Of a stretch of DNA of 64,000 nucleotides, positions 34,620 to 43,719 are shown one piece after another. Position numbers and translations under genes: made by a program. This DNA comes from JADKFD01 sp050250665 (GTDB taxonomy: Bacteria; Pseudomonadota; Gammaproteobacteria; Xanthomonadales; SZUA-5): the NCBI GenBank assembly GCA_050250665.1, contig JBFWOF010000019.1, positions 35,927-99,926 of the forward strand. The letters run 5' to 3'. Each line of letters starts with the position of its first letter. The stretch's first letter is position 1. The notes beneath the pieces were generated by a model. It did no database searches. It was not told where the DNA came from and saw nothing but the letters and a program-made list of their open reading frames with translations.

Positions 34620-37373
34620 ATGAGCGATCGGGTGTCCGACCAGACTCTGCTGACGCCGGCGCCCAGCCTGCATCTGGTCACGCTGACCAGGGTCGGCGAC
34701 CAGCTCGAGTCCGACCGGATCGAGCTCCACGCGGGCCAACGCCTGGGGCCCTTCGAGCTGCGTCATCTGCTCGGTGCCGGCGGCATGGGCCAGGTTTACC
34801 TCGCCGATCAGCTGCATCCGGTGCAGCGCCAGGTGGCGCTGAAGTTCAGTCAGCTGCGCCTGGGTGACGGCGAAGCCTCGGTGCGCTTCGACATCGAGCG
34901 CCAGGCGCTGGCGCGGATGAGCCATCCAGCCATCGCCCACGTCTACGAGACCGGTACCACCGCCGACGGCTTCCCCTATCTGGCCATGGAATACGTTCCG
35001 GGCGAGCCCATCGACGACTATTGCCGTCGCTGCCAGCTGGATCTGGGCTCCCGATTGCAGCTGTTCATCCGGGTCGCGCTCGGGGTCCAGCATGCGCATC
35101 AGAAGCGCATCCTGCATCTGGATCTGAAGCCGGCCAATGTGCTGGTGGCCACGGTGGATGGGGTCGCCCAGCCGAAGATCATCGATTTCGGCCTGGCCTC
35201 GTCTTCCGTTCGGCTGCCGGGCCAGCGCAGCGGCATGGCCATGGCCGGCACTCCGGGCTACATGAGCCCGGAACAGGCCGGCGTGGCCCAGGACGGGGAG
35301 TCGGTCGATGTCGACACCCGCAGCGACATCTATGCGCTGGGCGTGATCCTGTACCAGCTGATCGCCGACACCCCGCCTTTCGCCATCGGCCAGTTCAGCG
35401 ACCTCAGCAGCGCAGAGCTGCGACAGGCCCTGATCGGGTTCGAGCCGGTGGCGGTCTCGCAGCGATTGCTCGAACTGGGCGAAAGGGCGCGGGCGCGGCG
35501 GGTACAGGGCGATCTCGATGCAGTCGTCGCCTGCGCCATGCATCCGCAGCGCAACCAGCGTTATGAATCGGTCAGCGATCTGATCGACGATCTGCGCAGC
35601 TGGCTGGAAAACCGGCCAGTGCGGGCGCGGGCGCCGAGCAGCCGCCACCGGCTCGGACTGTACATTCGCCGCAACCGGCTGTCGCTGGGCGTGGCCGCCG
35701 GGCTGGCTCTGAGCCTCATCGCTGGCCTCGGCGCCGCCACCTACGGCCTGTTGCAGGCTCGCGCCGAGCGCGATCAGGTGGCCGCCCGCCAGCGCGATCT
35801 GGAGCAGGTCAGCGAGTTCCAGCAATCGATGCTGGCCGGTCTCGACCCCGCCGTCCTGGGACAGAGTTTGCGCAGTTCCCTGCACCAGCAGCTCGCAGCG
35901 GCACTGAAGTCGGATCCGGCCGCGGAGGAACGCCTGAAGGCCTTCGACCAGAATCTGAATCTGGCCAACCCCACCGAAGCCGCGCGACAGCTGATCGACG
36001 ACGATCTGCTGGGGCGCGCGCTCGGCGCAATCGATACCGAACTGGGCGGACAACCCAAGGTCAGCGCCGAACTGCGGCTGGCCATCGGCAAGGCCTATCT
36101 GTCGCTGGGCAGCTTCGATACCGCGCTGGAAGTCATCGATGCCGCAGTCGACAGCCTTCGGCGCGAACTCGGCGATAGTGCCGCCAAGACGCTGCAGGCC
36201 CGTCTCAGCCGCAGCGAGGTCATGCGTGCTCTGGGTCGTGGCCGCGAAGATCTGCCGGCGCTGGAGCAGCTGATCAGCGACGCCCGGGCACAGGGATCGG
36301 GCGCCACCGGGGTCATGCTCAGCGCCGAATTGCTGCGGGTGGAAGTGCTGGGTCTGGAAGCGGGCCAGCTGGCGCAGAGCGTGCAGATGGCGCGCGATCT
36401 GCTGAGCCGGCACGAGGCCTATTTCGGCGTCGATGCCCTGGAGACCGTCCAGTCCCTACAGGTGCTGGCAGCGCTGCTGGGTCGCAGCGGCGATCTGGAA
36501 GACGCCAGTCCGCTGTGGCAACGCTCGCTGGACCAGCTGCAGGCGCGCTTTGGTGAATCCGACCCGCGCACCATTTCGGCGCTGGACGCCCTGGGCTCCA
36601 ATCTGGGCATGCTCGGCGAATACGAGCAGGCCTTGCCTATCCATCTGAAAACCGCCGACTGGCGACGTCGGCATCTGGGCAATGAGCACCCGCTGACGCT
36701 GCAGAGCATGAACGGCGCCTCGGTGAGTCTGGCCAAGCTCGGTCGTCTGCCCGAGGCCATCGCTCTGGCCCGCGATGTGCTCGCCCTGCGCACCCGCACG
36801 CTCGGAGCGGACCACCCGCTGACGCTGCGCTCGATGCTGAATCTGGGCGCTTTCCTGGCCATGAATGGCGATATCTCCGAGGCCTCCAGGCTGACCCGCG
36901 AGTGCTATGAGCGGCGCCGTCGGGTGCTCGGCCCGGACAATCCGGACGTGTCCACGGCGGCGCTGAACCAGGTCGATTTCGAGATCATCGAAGGCCACGC
37001 CGCCGAGGCCGTGAAGCTGGCCAGCGAAGCCCGCGAGCAACGTATCCGACTGTTCGGCGCCGATCATCCGGCCGTGCTGGGTGCCGAGGAAGGTCTGGCC
37101 CGGGCACTGACCGCAGCAGAACGCTATGCCGACGCACTGCCGCTGCTGGAACAACAGCTGGCCGAATTGCGCAAGCCGGAGGCCGGTAACGCCGGCAGAC
37201 GCTCGCTGACGGCCTGGTATCTGGCCCGCGTCTATCTGGGTCTGGAGCGAAAGGCCGAGGCGCAGGCGCTGATCGACCACGAGCTCGACTATCTGCGGGA
37301 GACCCCGTGGGGCGATCTCAATCCGCCGGAGCGACTGGCACAACAACAGATCCGGGAGTACCTGTCGAAATGA
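34620..37373 (+). CDS. Membrane Ser/Thr protein kinase with C-terminal TPR array
   Basis: A 917-residue protein. Kinase domain about 43-330: glycine loop LGAGGMGQVY, VALKF (Lys75), catalytic loop HLDLKPANVL (Asp168), DFG at 189-191 and GYMSPEQ. The catalytic loop has Leu where RD-kinases have Arg (HRD), so it is a non-RD kinase and may not need activation-loop phosphorylation. A membrane helix (about 355-378) is followed by a periplasmic region with many TPRs of the kinesin-light-chain style (the recurring ...LG.DHP.TL... pattern). It stops in an ATGA overlap with panE, so the two are coupled. The ligand is unknown. Confidence 0.9.
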   Translation: MSDRVSDQTLLTPAPSLHLVTLTRVGDQLESDRIELHAGQRLGPFELRHLLGAGGMGQVYLADQLHPVQRQVALKFSQLRLGDGEASVRFDIERQALARMSHPAIAHVYETGTTADGFPYLAMEYVPGEPIDDYCRRCQLDLGSRLQLFIRVALGVQHAHQKRILHLDLKPANVLVATVDGVAQPKIIDFGLASSSVRLPGQRSGMAMAGTPGYMSPEQAGVAQDGESVDVDTRSDIYALGVILYQLIADTPPFAIGQFSDLSSAELRQALIGFEPVAVSQRLLELGERARARRVQGDLDAVVACAMHPQRNQRYESVSDLIDDLRSWLENRPVRARAPSSRHRLGLYIRRNRLSLGVAAGLALSLIAGLGAATYGLLQARAERDQVAARQRDLEQVSEFQQSMLAGLDPAVLGQSLRSSLHQQLAAALKSDPAAEERLKAFDQNLNLANPTEAARQLIDDDLLGRALGAIDTELGGQPKVSAELRLAIGKAYLSLGSFDTALEVIDAAVDSLRRELGDSAAKTLQARLSRSEVMRALGRGREDLPALEQLISDARAQGSGATGVMLSAELLRVEVLGLEAGQLAQSVQMARDLLSRHEAYFGVDALETVQSLQVLAALLGRSGDLEDASPLWQRSLDQLQARFGESDPRTISALDALGSNLGMLGEYEQALPIHLKTADWRRRHLGNEHPLTLQSMNGASVSLAKLGRLPEAIALARDVLALRTRTLGADHPLTLRSMLNLGAFLAMNGDISEASRLTRECYERRRRVLGPDNPDVSTAALNQVDFEIIEGHAAEAVKLASEAREQRIRLFGADHPAVLGAEEGLARALTAAERYADALPLLEQQLAELRKPEAGNAGRRSLTAWYLARVYLGLERKAEAQALIDHELDYLRETPWGDLNPPERLAQQQIREYLSK

Positions 37374-38359
37374 AGATTCTGGTCTACGGCGCGGGCGCCA
37401 TCGGTCAATACGTCGGCGGCATGCTGGCCCACGGCGGCGCCGAGGTGCATCTGATCGGCCGGCCGGCACTGGTCTCGGCGCTGGCGGCCGCGCCGCTGCA
37501 AGTCCAGGATCTGGATGGCAGCGTGCACACGATCAAGCTCACGGTGAGCGCCGCCCTGGCTGAAGCCCCGGCGAATCCGGACCTGGTGATCCTCACGGTC
37601 AAGGGCCCGGCCACGGCCGAGGCCGCCGCTGATCTGGCCAGGCATGTGCCGGCGGCCACGCCGGTGCTGAGTTTCCAGAACGGTGTCGACAATGTCGCCC
37701 GTATCAGCGCCGCTGCACCAGGCCTCGCGGCTCTGGCCGGCATGGTGCCCTACAACGTGGTCCAGATCGCTCCCGGTCAGGTCCGACGCACCAGCGATGG
37801 TCAGCTGATGGCCGAACGCGCGCCGATCACCGAGGCGCTGTTGCCGATCTGCGCCAAAGCCGGACTGGCCCTGGCCCTGCGCAGCGACATGCGCGCAGTG
37901 CAGTGGGGCAAGCTATTGCTCAATCTCAACAATCCGCTGAATGCGCTGAGCGGCCTGCCGCTGCGCCAGCAGTTGCTGGATCGGCGCTATCGCTGCCTGC
38001 TGGCCGATCTGCAGCAGGAGGCCCTTGCCGTTCTCGACCGGGCGGCCGAGCCGGTCGCGCAGGTGACCCCGCTGCCGCCGCGCTGGCTGCCACGCCTGCT
38101 GCGTTTGCCAACCTGGCTGTTCAAGCCGCTGGCGGCGCGGATGCTGAAGATCAGCCCCGAGGCGCGCTCGTCGATGTACGACGATCGCCTGGCCGGCCGC
38201 CCCACCGAGATCGACGATCTTTGCGGCGCGGTGGTGCGCTGCGCCGAGCGCAGCGGAGCGACGGCGGCAGCCAATGCGGCATTGCTGCGTCTGGTCTCTG
38301 GCGCACCTGCCGGCCGCTGGTTCAGCGCCGCCGAGATCCGGTCGGCTCTGGGCGGCTGA
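37370..38359 (+). CDS. panE: 2-dehydropantoate 2-reductase
   Basis: A 329-residue NADPH-dependent reductase of the ApbA/PanE family (pantothenate route to CoA). Rossmann motif MKILVYGAGAIGQYVGGML at the N-terminus, VKGPATAEAA, SFQNGVDN and the helical C-terminal domain with WGKLLLNLNNPLNALSG (catalytic Lys and Asn). It overlaps the kinase stop by 4 bp. Paralogs of this family act on other 2-keto acids, so the substrate is not certain without panB/panC nearby. Confidence 0.87.
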   Translation: MKILVYGAGAIGQYVGGMLAHGGAEVHLIGRPALVSALAAAPLQVQDLDGSVHTIKLTVSAALAEAPANPDLVILTVKGPATAEAAADLARHVPAATPVLSFQNGVDNVARISAAAPGLAALAGMVPYNVVQIAPGQVRRTSDGQLMAERAPITEALLPICAKAGLALALRSDMRAVQWGKLLLNLNNPLNALSGLPLRQQLLDRRYRCLLADLQQEALAVLDRAAEPVAQVTPLPPRWLPRLLRLPTWLFKPLAARMLKISPEARSSMYDDRLAGRPTEIDDLCGAVVRCAERSGATAAANAALLRLVSGAPAGRWFSAAEIRSALGG

Positions 38360-38387
38360 GCCCGGCCGGGCAGCGCCGGATGCGCGT

Positions 38388-39797
38388 TCAGTCGCTGCAA
38401 CGCAGACAGTCCTTCACACGCCATCCCTGACGCTTGTAGATCTTCGATCGCGCGGTTTCGCGACGCTCGGCTGGCGCCTCGTCCCGGGTCGGTGAGGCCG
38501 TCGGCGTCTCCAGCCTGGCGGCAGCCCGTTGCGCTGCCCGCTCGCGCGCGGTCTGCGCCAGCAGATCGAGCAGACGACGGTAGTCGGTCTGGTCGAAACG
38601 CGGACCCAGGGTCTCGTGCTGCTCATTCTTGAAGGTCTCCATGCGCACCGCCAACGACAGCAATTCCAAGGGCGCGCCTGTCGCCGGCCAACGCCAGATC
38701 GGTCCGCCGCTGGCGCCCGCAGACATCCACAGCGCAAAGCGCTGGAAGGGCTCGGCTCCGCGTGGACAGGCGCTTTGCCCGAACAGGTTGACGGCTGCGC
38801 CCGGCGCAATGCGTCCGGCCGGGCCGATCACGCCGTAGCCGGCCCGCAGCACGCGCAAGCCGGGTGCGACCCGCGGGGCGCCGAAGCGCAGTCGCGGCCA
38901 GGCCAGATCGCTGGGCAGATCGGCCGGCTGATCGAGCACCAGAAAGGCAAAATCGTGCGCGGTGCGTTCGGCAAAACGCTGGTTGAGATCGGGCGGTGCG
39001 TCTGCATCCCGATGCCAGCCGCCCCGCTCACTGAGAAAAGCCCGCGAGACCATGGCGGTGCCGAAGGGCGCCGCCGGCGGGTCCGAATAGCGACGGCCGC
39101 CGGGCACCAGGCGATAGCGGTCGCAAACCACGCCTTCGCTGGTCAGCACCACGTGGGCCGCGGTCATGGCCAGATCCGGCGACAGCAGCACCCCACTGCC
39201 GGCGGTAGGCCGCGATCCGGGATTGCAGCGATGCGGCCGCACCCTCAGCGCCAAAGGTGCCACTGGATCGGGCAGGGACAGGGGCAGCAACTCGCGGCTG
39301 GGCAACGTGACCGGGCACCAGGGCAGACTGGGGCGGTCCGCCGCCAACCGGATCGGCGGCCGTGTCTGCCAGAAGGGGTCTCGCTCGCGTTCGCGGACGG
39401 CGCGCACATCCGCGCTCGGGTAGGCACTGGCCCTCAGATCCTCAGCCAGTTCGGCCGGCGGCAGGCCCAATCGCTGCAGGCCCTGCGCCTGCTGTGGGCT
39501 CAGATCGACCTGCTGTGGCCAGTCCAGACGCAGGCAGGGGCCCCGCGACGTCTGCAGTACCCGCCAAGCCAGCATGTCCTGCACCTGCGGCAGATACTGG
39601 ACCGCCGATTCCAGTACCACCTCCGGCGCATCGGCCGATGCGCTGCAGTTGACGTACGGCGAATGAGCGCCTGCACCCGCAGCGTCGAGCATGGCCAGTA
39701 GATCGGCCCTGGCGGCTTGGGCTGGCGCTGACAGGCACAGAACTGCAGCGACGCCGCTGCCGATCAGGCGGCCCAGAATCCGGGGGACAGAGTGCAT
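38388..39797 (-). CDS. Secreted trypsin-like serine protease
   Basis: A 469-residue exported protein with signal IGSGVAAVLCLSAPAQA. A prodomain-like N-terminal half (about 30-180) is followed by a chymotrypsin-fold core: GSGVLLSPDLAMTAAHVVL (His), AHDFAFLVLDQP (Asp) and SAGASGGPIWRW (Ser). The triad is complete. The C-terminal tail is Arg/Lys-rich with two Cys (KDCLRCSD). It may be a substrate of the type II system in this genome. ATG 39797 (MHSVPRIL) gives the signal peptide; upstream codons come from repeat DNA. Confidence 0.85.
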   Translation of the reverse strand: MHSVPRILGRLIGSGVAAVLCLSAPAQAARADLLAMLDAAGAGAHSPYVNCSASADAPEVVLESAVQYLPQVQDMLAWRVLQTSRGPCLRLDWPQQVDLSPQQAQGLQRLGLPPAELAEDLRASAYPSADVRAVRERERDPFWQTRPPIRLAADRPSLPWCPVTLPSRELLPLSLPDPVAPLALRVRPHRCNPGSRPTAGSGVLLSPDLAMTAAHVVLTSEGVVCDRYRLVPGGRRYSDPPAAPFGTAMVSRAFLSERGGWHRDADAPPDLNQRFAERTAHDFAFLVLDQPADLPSDLAWPRLRFGAPRVAPGLRVLRAGYGVIGPAGRIAPGAAVNLFGQSACPRGAEPFQRFALWMSAGASGGPIWRWPATGAPLELLSLAVRMETFKNEQHETLGPRFDQTDYRRLLDLLAQTARERAAQRAAARLETPTASPTRDEAPAERRETARSKIYKRQGWRVKDCLRCSD

Positions 39798-40098
39798 CAA
39801 GACCACGCGTGCCGGGAACTCACGTTCAGGAATGCCAGCCCGAAGCGCAACATACGGTGAACGGGGGCCCGAAGGGGCGTCTCCTGAAGCACCGCGGGGC
39901 TGGCCTGTGGAGCGACCTCGCGTCGCGACCGGCAAGTCGCACGTCCGCAGCAGTGGTCGCGCCGCAAGGGCGCTCCTACAGGTGGACGAGGCCGGCGCTC
40001 TACTCACGCGGACGTCTAATCAATGACCTGCCCTGTGCCCCAGCCGCGCCTCTCTGCCTATATAGGGCGGCAGGCACCGCCCTCCGCGCTTGCCGCTG
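39798..40098. repeat. Gap with one GTAGGAGCG-type palindrome dimer
   Basis: The dimer at 39906-39980 pairs GGAGCGACCTCGCGTCGCGA with GGTCGCGCCGCAAGGGCGCT. A further hairpin, GGGCGG-CAGGCA-CCGCCC, lies at about 40067-40084, close to the stop of the beta-helix gene, and may end its transcript though no T-run follows. No gene seen. Confidence 0.7.
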
Positions 40099-41838
40099 CT
40101 ACTCGAAGCCGTTGGCGAACACCGAATCGGGCGTTGACGGCTCGACCTCCACCGCACCCTTGTCGCACTGCGGCGTGCCGCTGTTGTCGCCATCCTGGGG
40201 GCGGGCAACGCCACGCTGATCGCTGCCCAGACAGAGCAGATCCGAGCCGGTGTCGATCAGTGCGCTGCCAGCCTGCGGCAGATGGGTCCGGGTGCCGCCG
40301 CCGTTGTCGGCCAGGGCCGCCAGTCCCGCCGGTACACCGAGCACATCGCCGGTGCCGCTGCTGAATCCGCAACTGGAGCTGGGCGCCTCCAGATGATTGG
40401 AGGCCAAGGTGATATTGCTCAGCGAGGGGCTCTTGCTGCAGTCATCGACAGTGCTGCCGCTTCCCACCAGATTGCTGGCGAAGGCGCTGTTCTGAACCAG
40501 CCCGAAGTTGCCCTCCATGCGCAGACCGCCGCCGACACCGGCGGCATTGCCGTCACTGTCGGCGCGGTTGCCGACCAGCGTCACGTTGATCAGGTTGATG
40601 CGGCCGCTGGCGGTGGTCGAGAGCACGCCGCCGCCGTTGAATCGGGCCTGATTGCCGGAGATGGTGCTGTTGTAGATGAAGGTGTTCGAGGTCGAGGCGA
40701 TGCCGCCGCCGCCACCGGAAAAGCCCGAGGTCGAGCTGTTGCCATCGATGGTGCTGAAGGCGACATCAACGCGGGTGTTGGCGTCTCCGCCAAAAGACAG
40801 CCCGCCGCCTTCGCTGGCTGCGATATTGGCGCTGATGACCGAATCGATCACCACCGTGGGCCCGTTCGCCCGCAGGCCACCGCCGGACAGTTGCGTGCTG
40901 TTGTTGCTGATCTCCACCCGCTGCACGGCCAGATGCTCGTTGCCGGGGGTGGAACCGGAACTGGCGTTGATGCCGCCGCCAAAGGTGAAGCCGGCGACAC
41001 CGTTGCGCACCGACAGATCCTTGAAGGCATAGGTGTGCCCGAGGGTGTTACCCGGATCCAGATCGAAGACCCGCTCGGCGCCGTTGCCGAGCACGCGGGT
41101 ACTGTCGCGACCAGCGCCATAGACGGCCATGCCGGTGGTCAGATCCAGATCGCCATTGACGTTGCTGTTGTCGCTGCCGATGCGGGTCAGGGTGTAGTCG
41201 CCAGCCGGGATGATGATCGCGCCGGGTGCAGCATTCGCGGCCGTGATCGCTTCGCGCAGGGAGCAGTCGGCTTCACATTGGCCATCCAGCGTGTCAGCGG
41301 TCTTGGTGACGCTGTACACGGGCGCCGAGCGGATGTTGAAGCTGAGACTGGCCGGATTGGGATTCTGTGCGGGGCGCGCCACCACAATCGAATAATCGAC
41401 ACCGCCTTCCAGGCGTACGCCAGCGAGCGCCGCGGCGAAACCGCCGGCGCCATCGTCGTTGCAGGCGCCAACCACTGGCCGAAAATTGCCGGGTGTGCCG
41501 GTGTAGATGGCGACAATGTCGTCGTACCCGAGCGCGCTCAGGTTGACGTGGAAATTCTGACCTGGAGTCGCGAAATTCAAGCCGTACCAGACGGTGTTTC
41601 CGCGCTGCTGGGTATCACCGTTCTTGCAGACGAGGATCGGATCGGTGCCCTCGGTGGTGGCCAGCGCAATGTCCGGCTGGGAGTCACTGAATCCGCCCGC
41701 CATCTGCAGCGTGGCCGGATTGATCTGAATGCGATTGGCCCAGTTGTCGTTGGACGGCGCGCCGCCGGCAATGGCCAGCGCTGGCGCCAGGGCGGCAATG
41801 CCTGCAGCCAGACGCTGCATCGATCGATGGCTCATCAT
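40099..41838 (-). CDS. Secreted right-handed beta-helix protein with GFE C-terminus
   Basis: A 579-residue exported protein. Signal peptide RLAAGIAALAPALAIAGG; an N-terminal domain of about 170 residues (SNDNWANRIQIN, DDIVAIYTGTP) of pre-peptidase type; then CSLREAITAANAAPG and a beta-helix with repeated Ser/Asn-Gly-Gly-Gly turns (SNNSTQLSGGGL, ISGNQARFNGGG), as in polymorphic outer-membrane-like proteins. The end, TPDSVFANGFE, is an ending I recall from other exported proteins in this order. ATG 41838 has a GGAG site. The promoter carries two TGTCCGGACA dyads (41884-41924). Surface adhesion or polysaccharide binding is a guess. Confidence 0.85.
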   Translation of the reverse strand: MMSHRSMQRLAAGIAALAPALAIAGGAPSNDNWANRIQINPATLQMAGGFSDSQPDIALATTEGTDPILVCKNGDTQQRGNTVWYGLNFATPGQNFHVNLSALGYDDIVAIYTGTPGNFRPVVGACNDDGAGGFAAALAGVRLEGGVDYSIVVARPAQNPNPASLSFNIRSAPVYSVTKTADTLDGQCEADCSLREAITAANAAPGAIIIPAGDYTLTRIGSDNSNVNGDLDLTTGMAVYGAGRDSTRVLGNGAERVFDLDPGNTLGHTYAFKDLSVRNGVAGFTFGGGINASSGSTPGNEHLAVQRVEISNNSTQLSGGGLRANGPTVVIDSVISANIAASEGGGLSFGGDANTRVDVAFSTIDGNSSTSGFSGGGGGIASTSNTFIYNSTISGNQARFNGGGVLSTTASGRINLINVTLVGNRADSDGNAAGVGGGLRMEGNFGLVQNSAFASNLVGSGSTVDDCSKSPSLSNITLASNHLEAPSSSCGFSSGTGDVLGVPAGLAALADNGGGTRTHLPQAGSALIDTGSDLLCLGSDQRGVARPQDGDNSGTPQCDKGAVEVEPSTPDSVFANGFE

Positions 41839-41883
41839 CGACGGCTCCTGCTCACTTCGGGGGTGCGCAGTCTCGCCGAAAGT

Positions 41884-41924
41884 TTGTCCGGACAAAAGTA
41901 CCGTTGATCGGAATGTCCGGACAA
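41884..41924 (-). promoter_or_regulatory. Promoter with twin TTGTCCGGACAA operators
   Basis: Two perfect TGTCCGGACA palindromes (41885-41894, 41914-41923) have centres 29 bp apart, about three helical turns. On the minus strand TTGTCC (-35) lies in the upstream dyad and TACTTT (-10) sits just before the downstream dyad, with an 18-bp spacer. One operator thus covers -35 and the other the start site. No regulator gene is adjacent. Confidence 0.7.
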
Positions 41925-41944
41925 TGATACCAGATTGGCGACCG

Positions 41945-42835
41945 TCAGACGTCGCCGTCGGCCGGCCAGCCCTCACCTGTGCCCTTCTGGAAAACCCGAT
42001 CCTCCGGCTGCACGCTGCCGGCGGGGAAAGCCGAGGCACCCTTGAGATCGTAGTAGATCGGCCCGAAATCAGGATCGACCGTGGCCCGGAACAACTGCTC
42101 GAAGCTGTCGATGACGAAATAGGTCTTCTGGAAGGTGTCGATGCGATAGCGCGTGCGCATGACCCGCTTGAGTTCGAAGCCGATGCGGTTGGGCGCCGCA
42201 CTTTCCAGGCTGTACAGGCTCTCGCCCTTGCTGGAGACGATGCCCGAGCCGTAGATGCGCAAGCCCGCCGGGGTGTTGATCAGGCCGAATTCCACCGTGT
42301 ACCAGTACAGCCGCGTCAGTTCGGTCAGCGGCTCGTCGCCGTAGCGCGCAGCCTTCAGGCCGCCCTCGCCATAGGCCTGCATGTAGTCGGCAAACACCGG
42401 CAGCAGCAGCAGCGGCACATGGCCAAAGAGGTCATGAAACAGGTCCGGCTCGCTGATGTAGTCGATTTGTTCCGGCTTGCGTATCCACCAGGTGACCGGA
42501 AAGCGGCGGTTGGCGAGATGTTCGAAGAAGGCCACTTCCGGCAGCAGGCCCTCGACCGCAATCAACTGCCAGCCGGTCCGCTCCTTGAGAATGGGATTGA
42601 GCTCGGCGAAGCGTGGAATCGCGTGCGCGTTCATGCCGAGCTGCCTGAGTCCGTCGAAGAACTCGTCGCAGGCGCGGCCGGGCAACAGCGCCATCTGGCG
42701 CTCGAACAGGGTCGCCCAGGTCTGATGCTCGGCCTCGGTGTAGTCATCCCAGGGCTGCTCGACCACGTTGGTCGTGTAGACCGGCACATAGCCCTTGTCG
42801 GTCAGCAGATTCTCGACCCGGCGTGGCTGCTCCAT
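41945..42835 (-). CDS. phhA: Phenylalanine 4-monooxygenase
   Basis: A 296-residue Fe/tetrahydropterin hydroxylase converting Phe to Tyr. Iron ligands are both His of DLFHDLFGHVPLL and the Glu of WYTVEFGLI. The pterin-binding loop and IYGSGIVSSKGE block match bacterial PhhA. Length is normal for single-domain bacterial enzymes. An Lrp-type regulator gene is divergent. phhB (pterin dehydratase) is not in the window. Confidence 0.95.
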   Translation of the reverse strand: MEQPRRVENLLTDKGYVPVYTTNVVEQPWDDYTEAEHQTWATLFERQMALLPGRACDEFFDGLRQLGMNAHAIPRFAELNPILKERTGWQLIAVEGLLPEVAFFEHLANRRFPVTWWIRKPEQIDYISEPDLFHDLFGHVPLLLLPVFADYMQAYGEGGLKAARYGDEPLTELTRLYWYTVEFGLINTPAGLRIYGSGIVSSKGESLYSLESAAPNRIGFELKRVMRTRYRIDTFQKTYFVIDSFEQLFRATVDPDFGPIYYDLKGASAFPAGSVQPEDRVFQKGTGEGWPADGDV

Positions 42836-42971
42836 GACATCCCTCCCGATGCTGGTTTCAGCCTTTTAGCTTAGCGCGAAGTGCGTGCAGCGAGCGTGCG
42901 TTTCTTGCGCAGAGCACGGCTTTTGGCGCAATCTGGTTGCATATGAGTCGAATTTAGAGCAACAAATCACC

Positions 42972-43436
42972 ATGGCAGACCTTGATCGTGTCGATCGCCT
43001 GTTGCTTGATCTGCTCCAGCACGACGCCCGACGTACCAATGTGCAACTGGCCGAGGCGCTGTCATTGTCGCCCTCGGCCTGTCTGCGCCGGGTGCAGCGG
43101 CTGGAACGCGCCGGCGTCATCCGCGGCTATCGCGCAGTGCTCGATCCGGGCGCACTCGGTCGCGGCCTCAGCGCCTTCGTGCGGGTACAGCTGGAGCGCC
43201 ACGACGCCGAACATGTGCACCGCTTCACCGAGCTGGTCGGAAGCTGGGATGCGGTACTGGCCTGCTACGCCCTGACCGGCGACATGGACTATCTGCTCCA
43301 CGTGGCGGTGGCCGACCTCGCCCATTTCAACGAGTTCATCATGGGCGAGCTGCTCAAGCACGGTGGCGTCCGCGACATCAACAGCAGTTTCGTGCTGGCC
43401 AACGTCAAGAGTGAGCGCGGCGTGCCGGTGGCATAG
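42972..43436 (+). CDS. Lrp/AsnC family regulator, divergent from phhA
   Basis: A 154-residue DNA-binding protein with an N-terminal helix-turn-helix (NVQLAEALSLSPSACLRRVQ) and a C-terminal RAM/ACT-like domain (FVRVQLERHDAEHVHRF; GDMDYLLHVAVADLAHFNEF). ATG 42972 gives the usual start MADLDRVDRLLLDLL. Divergence from phhA suggests control of phenylalanine or tyrosine use. A TTGCGC-N15-GCGCAA arrangement in the 136-bp spacer (about 42904-42930) is a candidate site. Confidence 0.92.
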   Translation: MADLDRVDRLLLDLLQHDARRTNVQLAEALSLSPSACLRRVQRLERAGVIRGYRAVLDPGALGRGLSAFVRVQLERHDAEHVHRFTELVGSWDAVLACYALTGDMDYLLHVAVADLAHFNEFIMGELLKHGGVRDINSSFVLANVKSERGVPVA

Positions 43437-43448
43437 GGGGCGCGGGGC

Positions 43449-43665
43449 ACGGGAAAGGCCGGCGTCATTGCGAGGAGCTTAGCGACGAAGCAATCCAGGG
43501 CATTGCCGCACGCCCCTGGATTGCTTCCCCCGGATCAAGTCCGGGGTCGCAATGACGCCAGGCCCAGGCTCTTGTGGGTCCGGGCGCCTCTGCGTCTCGC
43601 TCAGGACCGGGGCAAGAACGGTTTAGGCCTTTCCCGATTCCCGATTCCCGAGTCCCGATTCCCCT
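43449..43665. repeat. Nested element: CGGGAAAGGCC arms, ATTCCCG run and CATTGCGAGG dimer
   Basis: CGGGAAAGGCC (43449-43459) and its inverse at 43626-43636 bracket an inverted dimer of the CATTGCGAGGAG/GAAGCAATCCAGG repeat (43464-43558). TTCCCGATTCCCGATTCCCG, a 7-mer run, extends the right arm to 43665. It fills the gap between lrp and the SDR gene. Confidence 0.82.
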
Positions 43666-43719
43666 CCGTCCCCCATTCCGCGCGACAATGGCGGCCGACC
43701 CGCAATCAGGAGCCATCCC

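Noticed and set aside
34353..36413. 686-codon minus-strand open frame opposite the kinase gene
   Set aside because: Shadow of the kinase-TPR coding strand; no recognisable domain.
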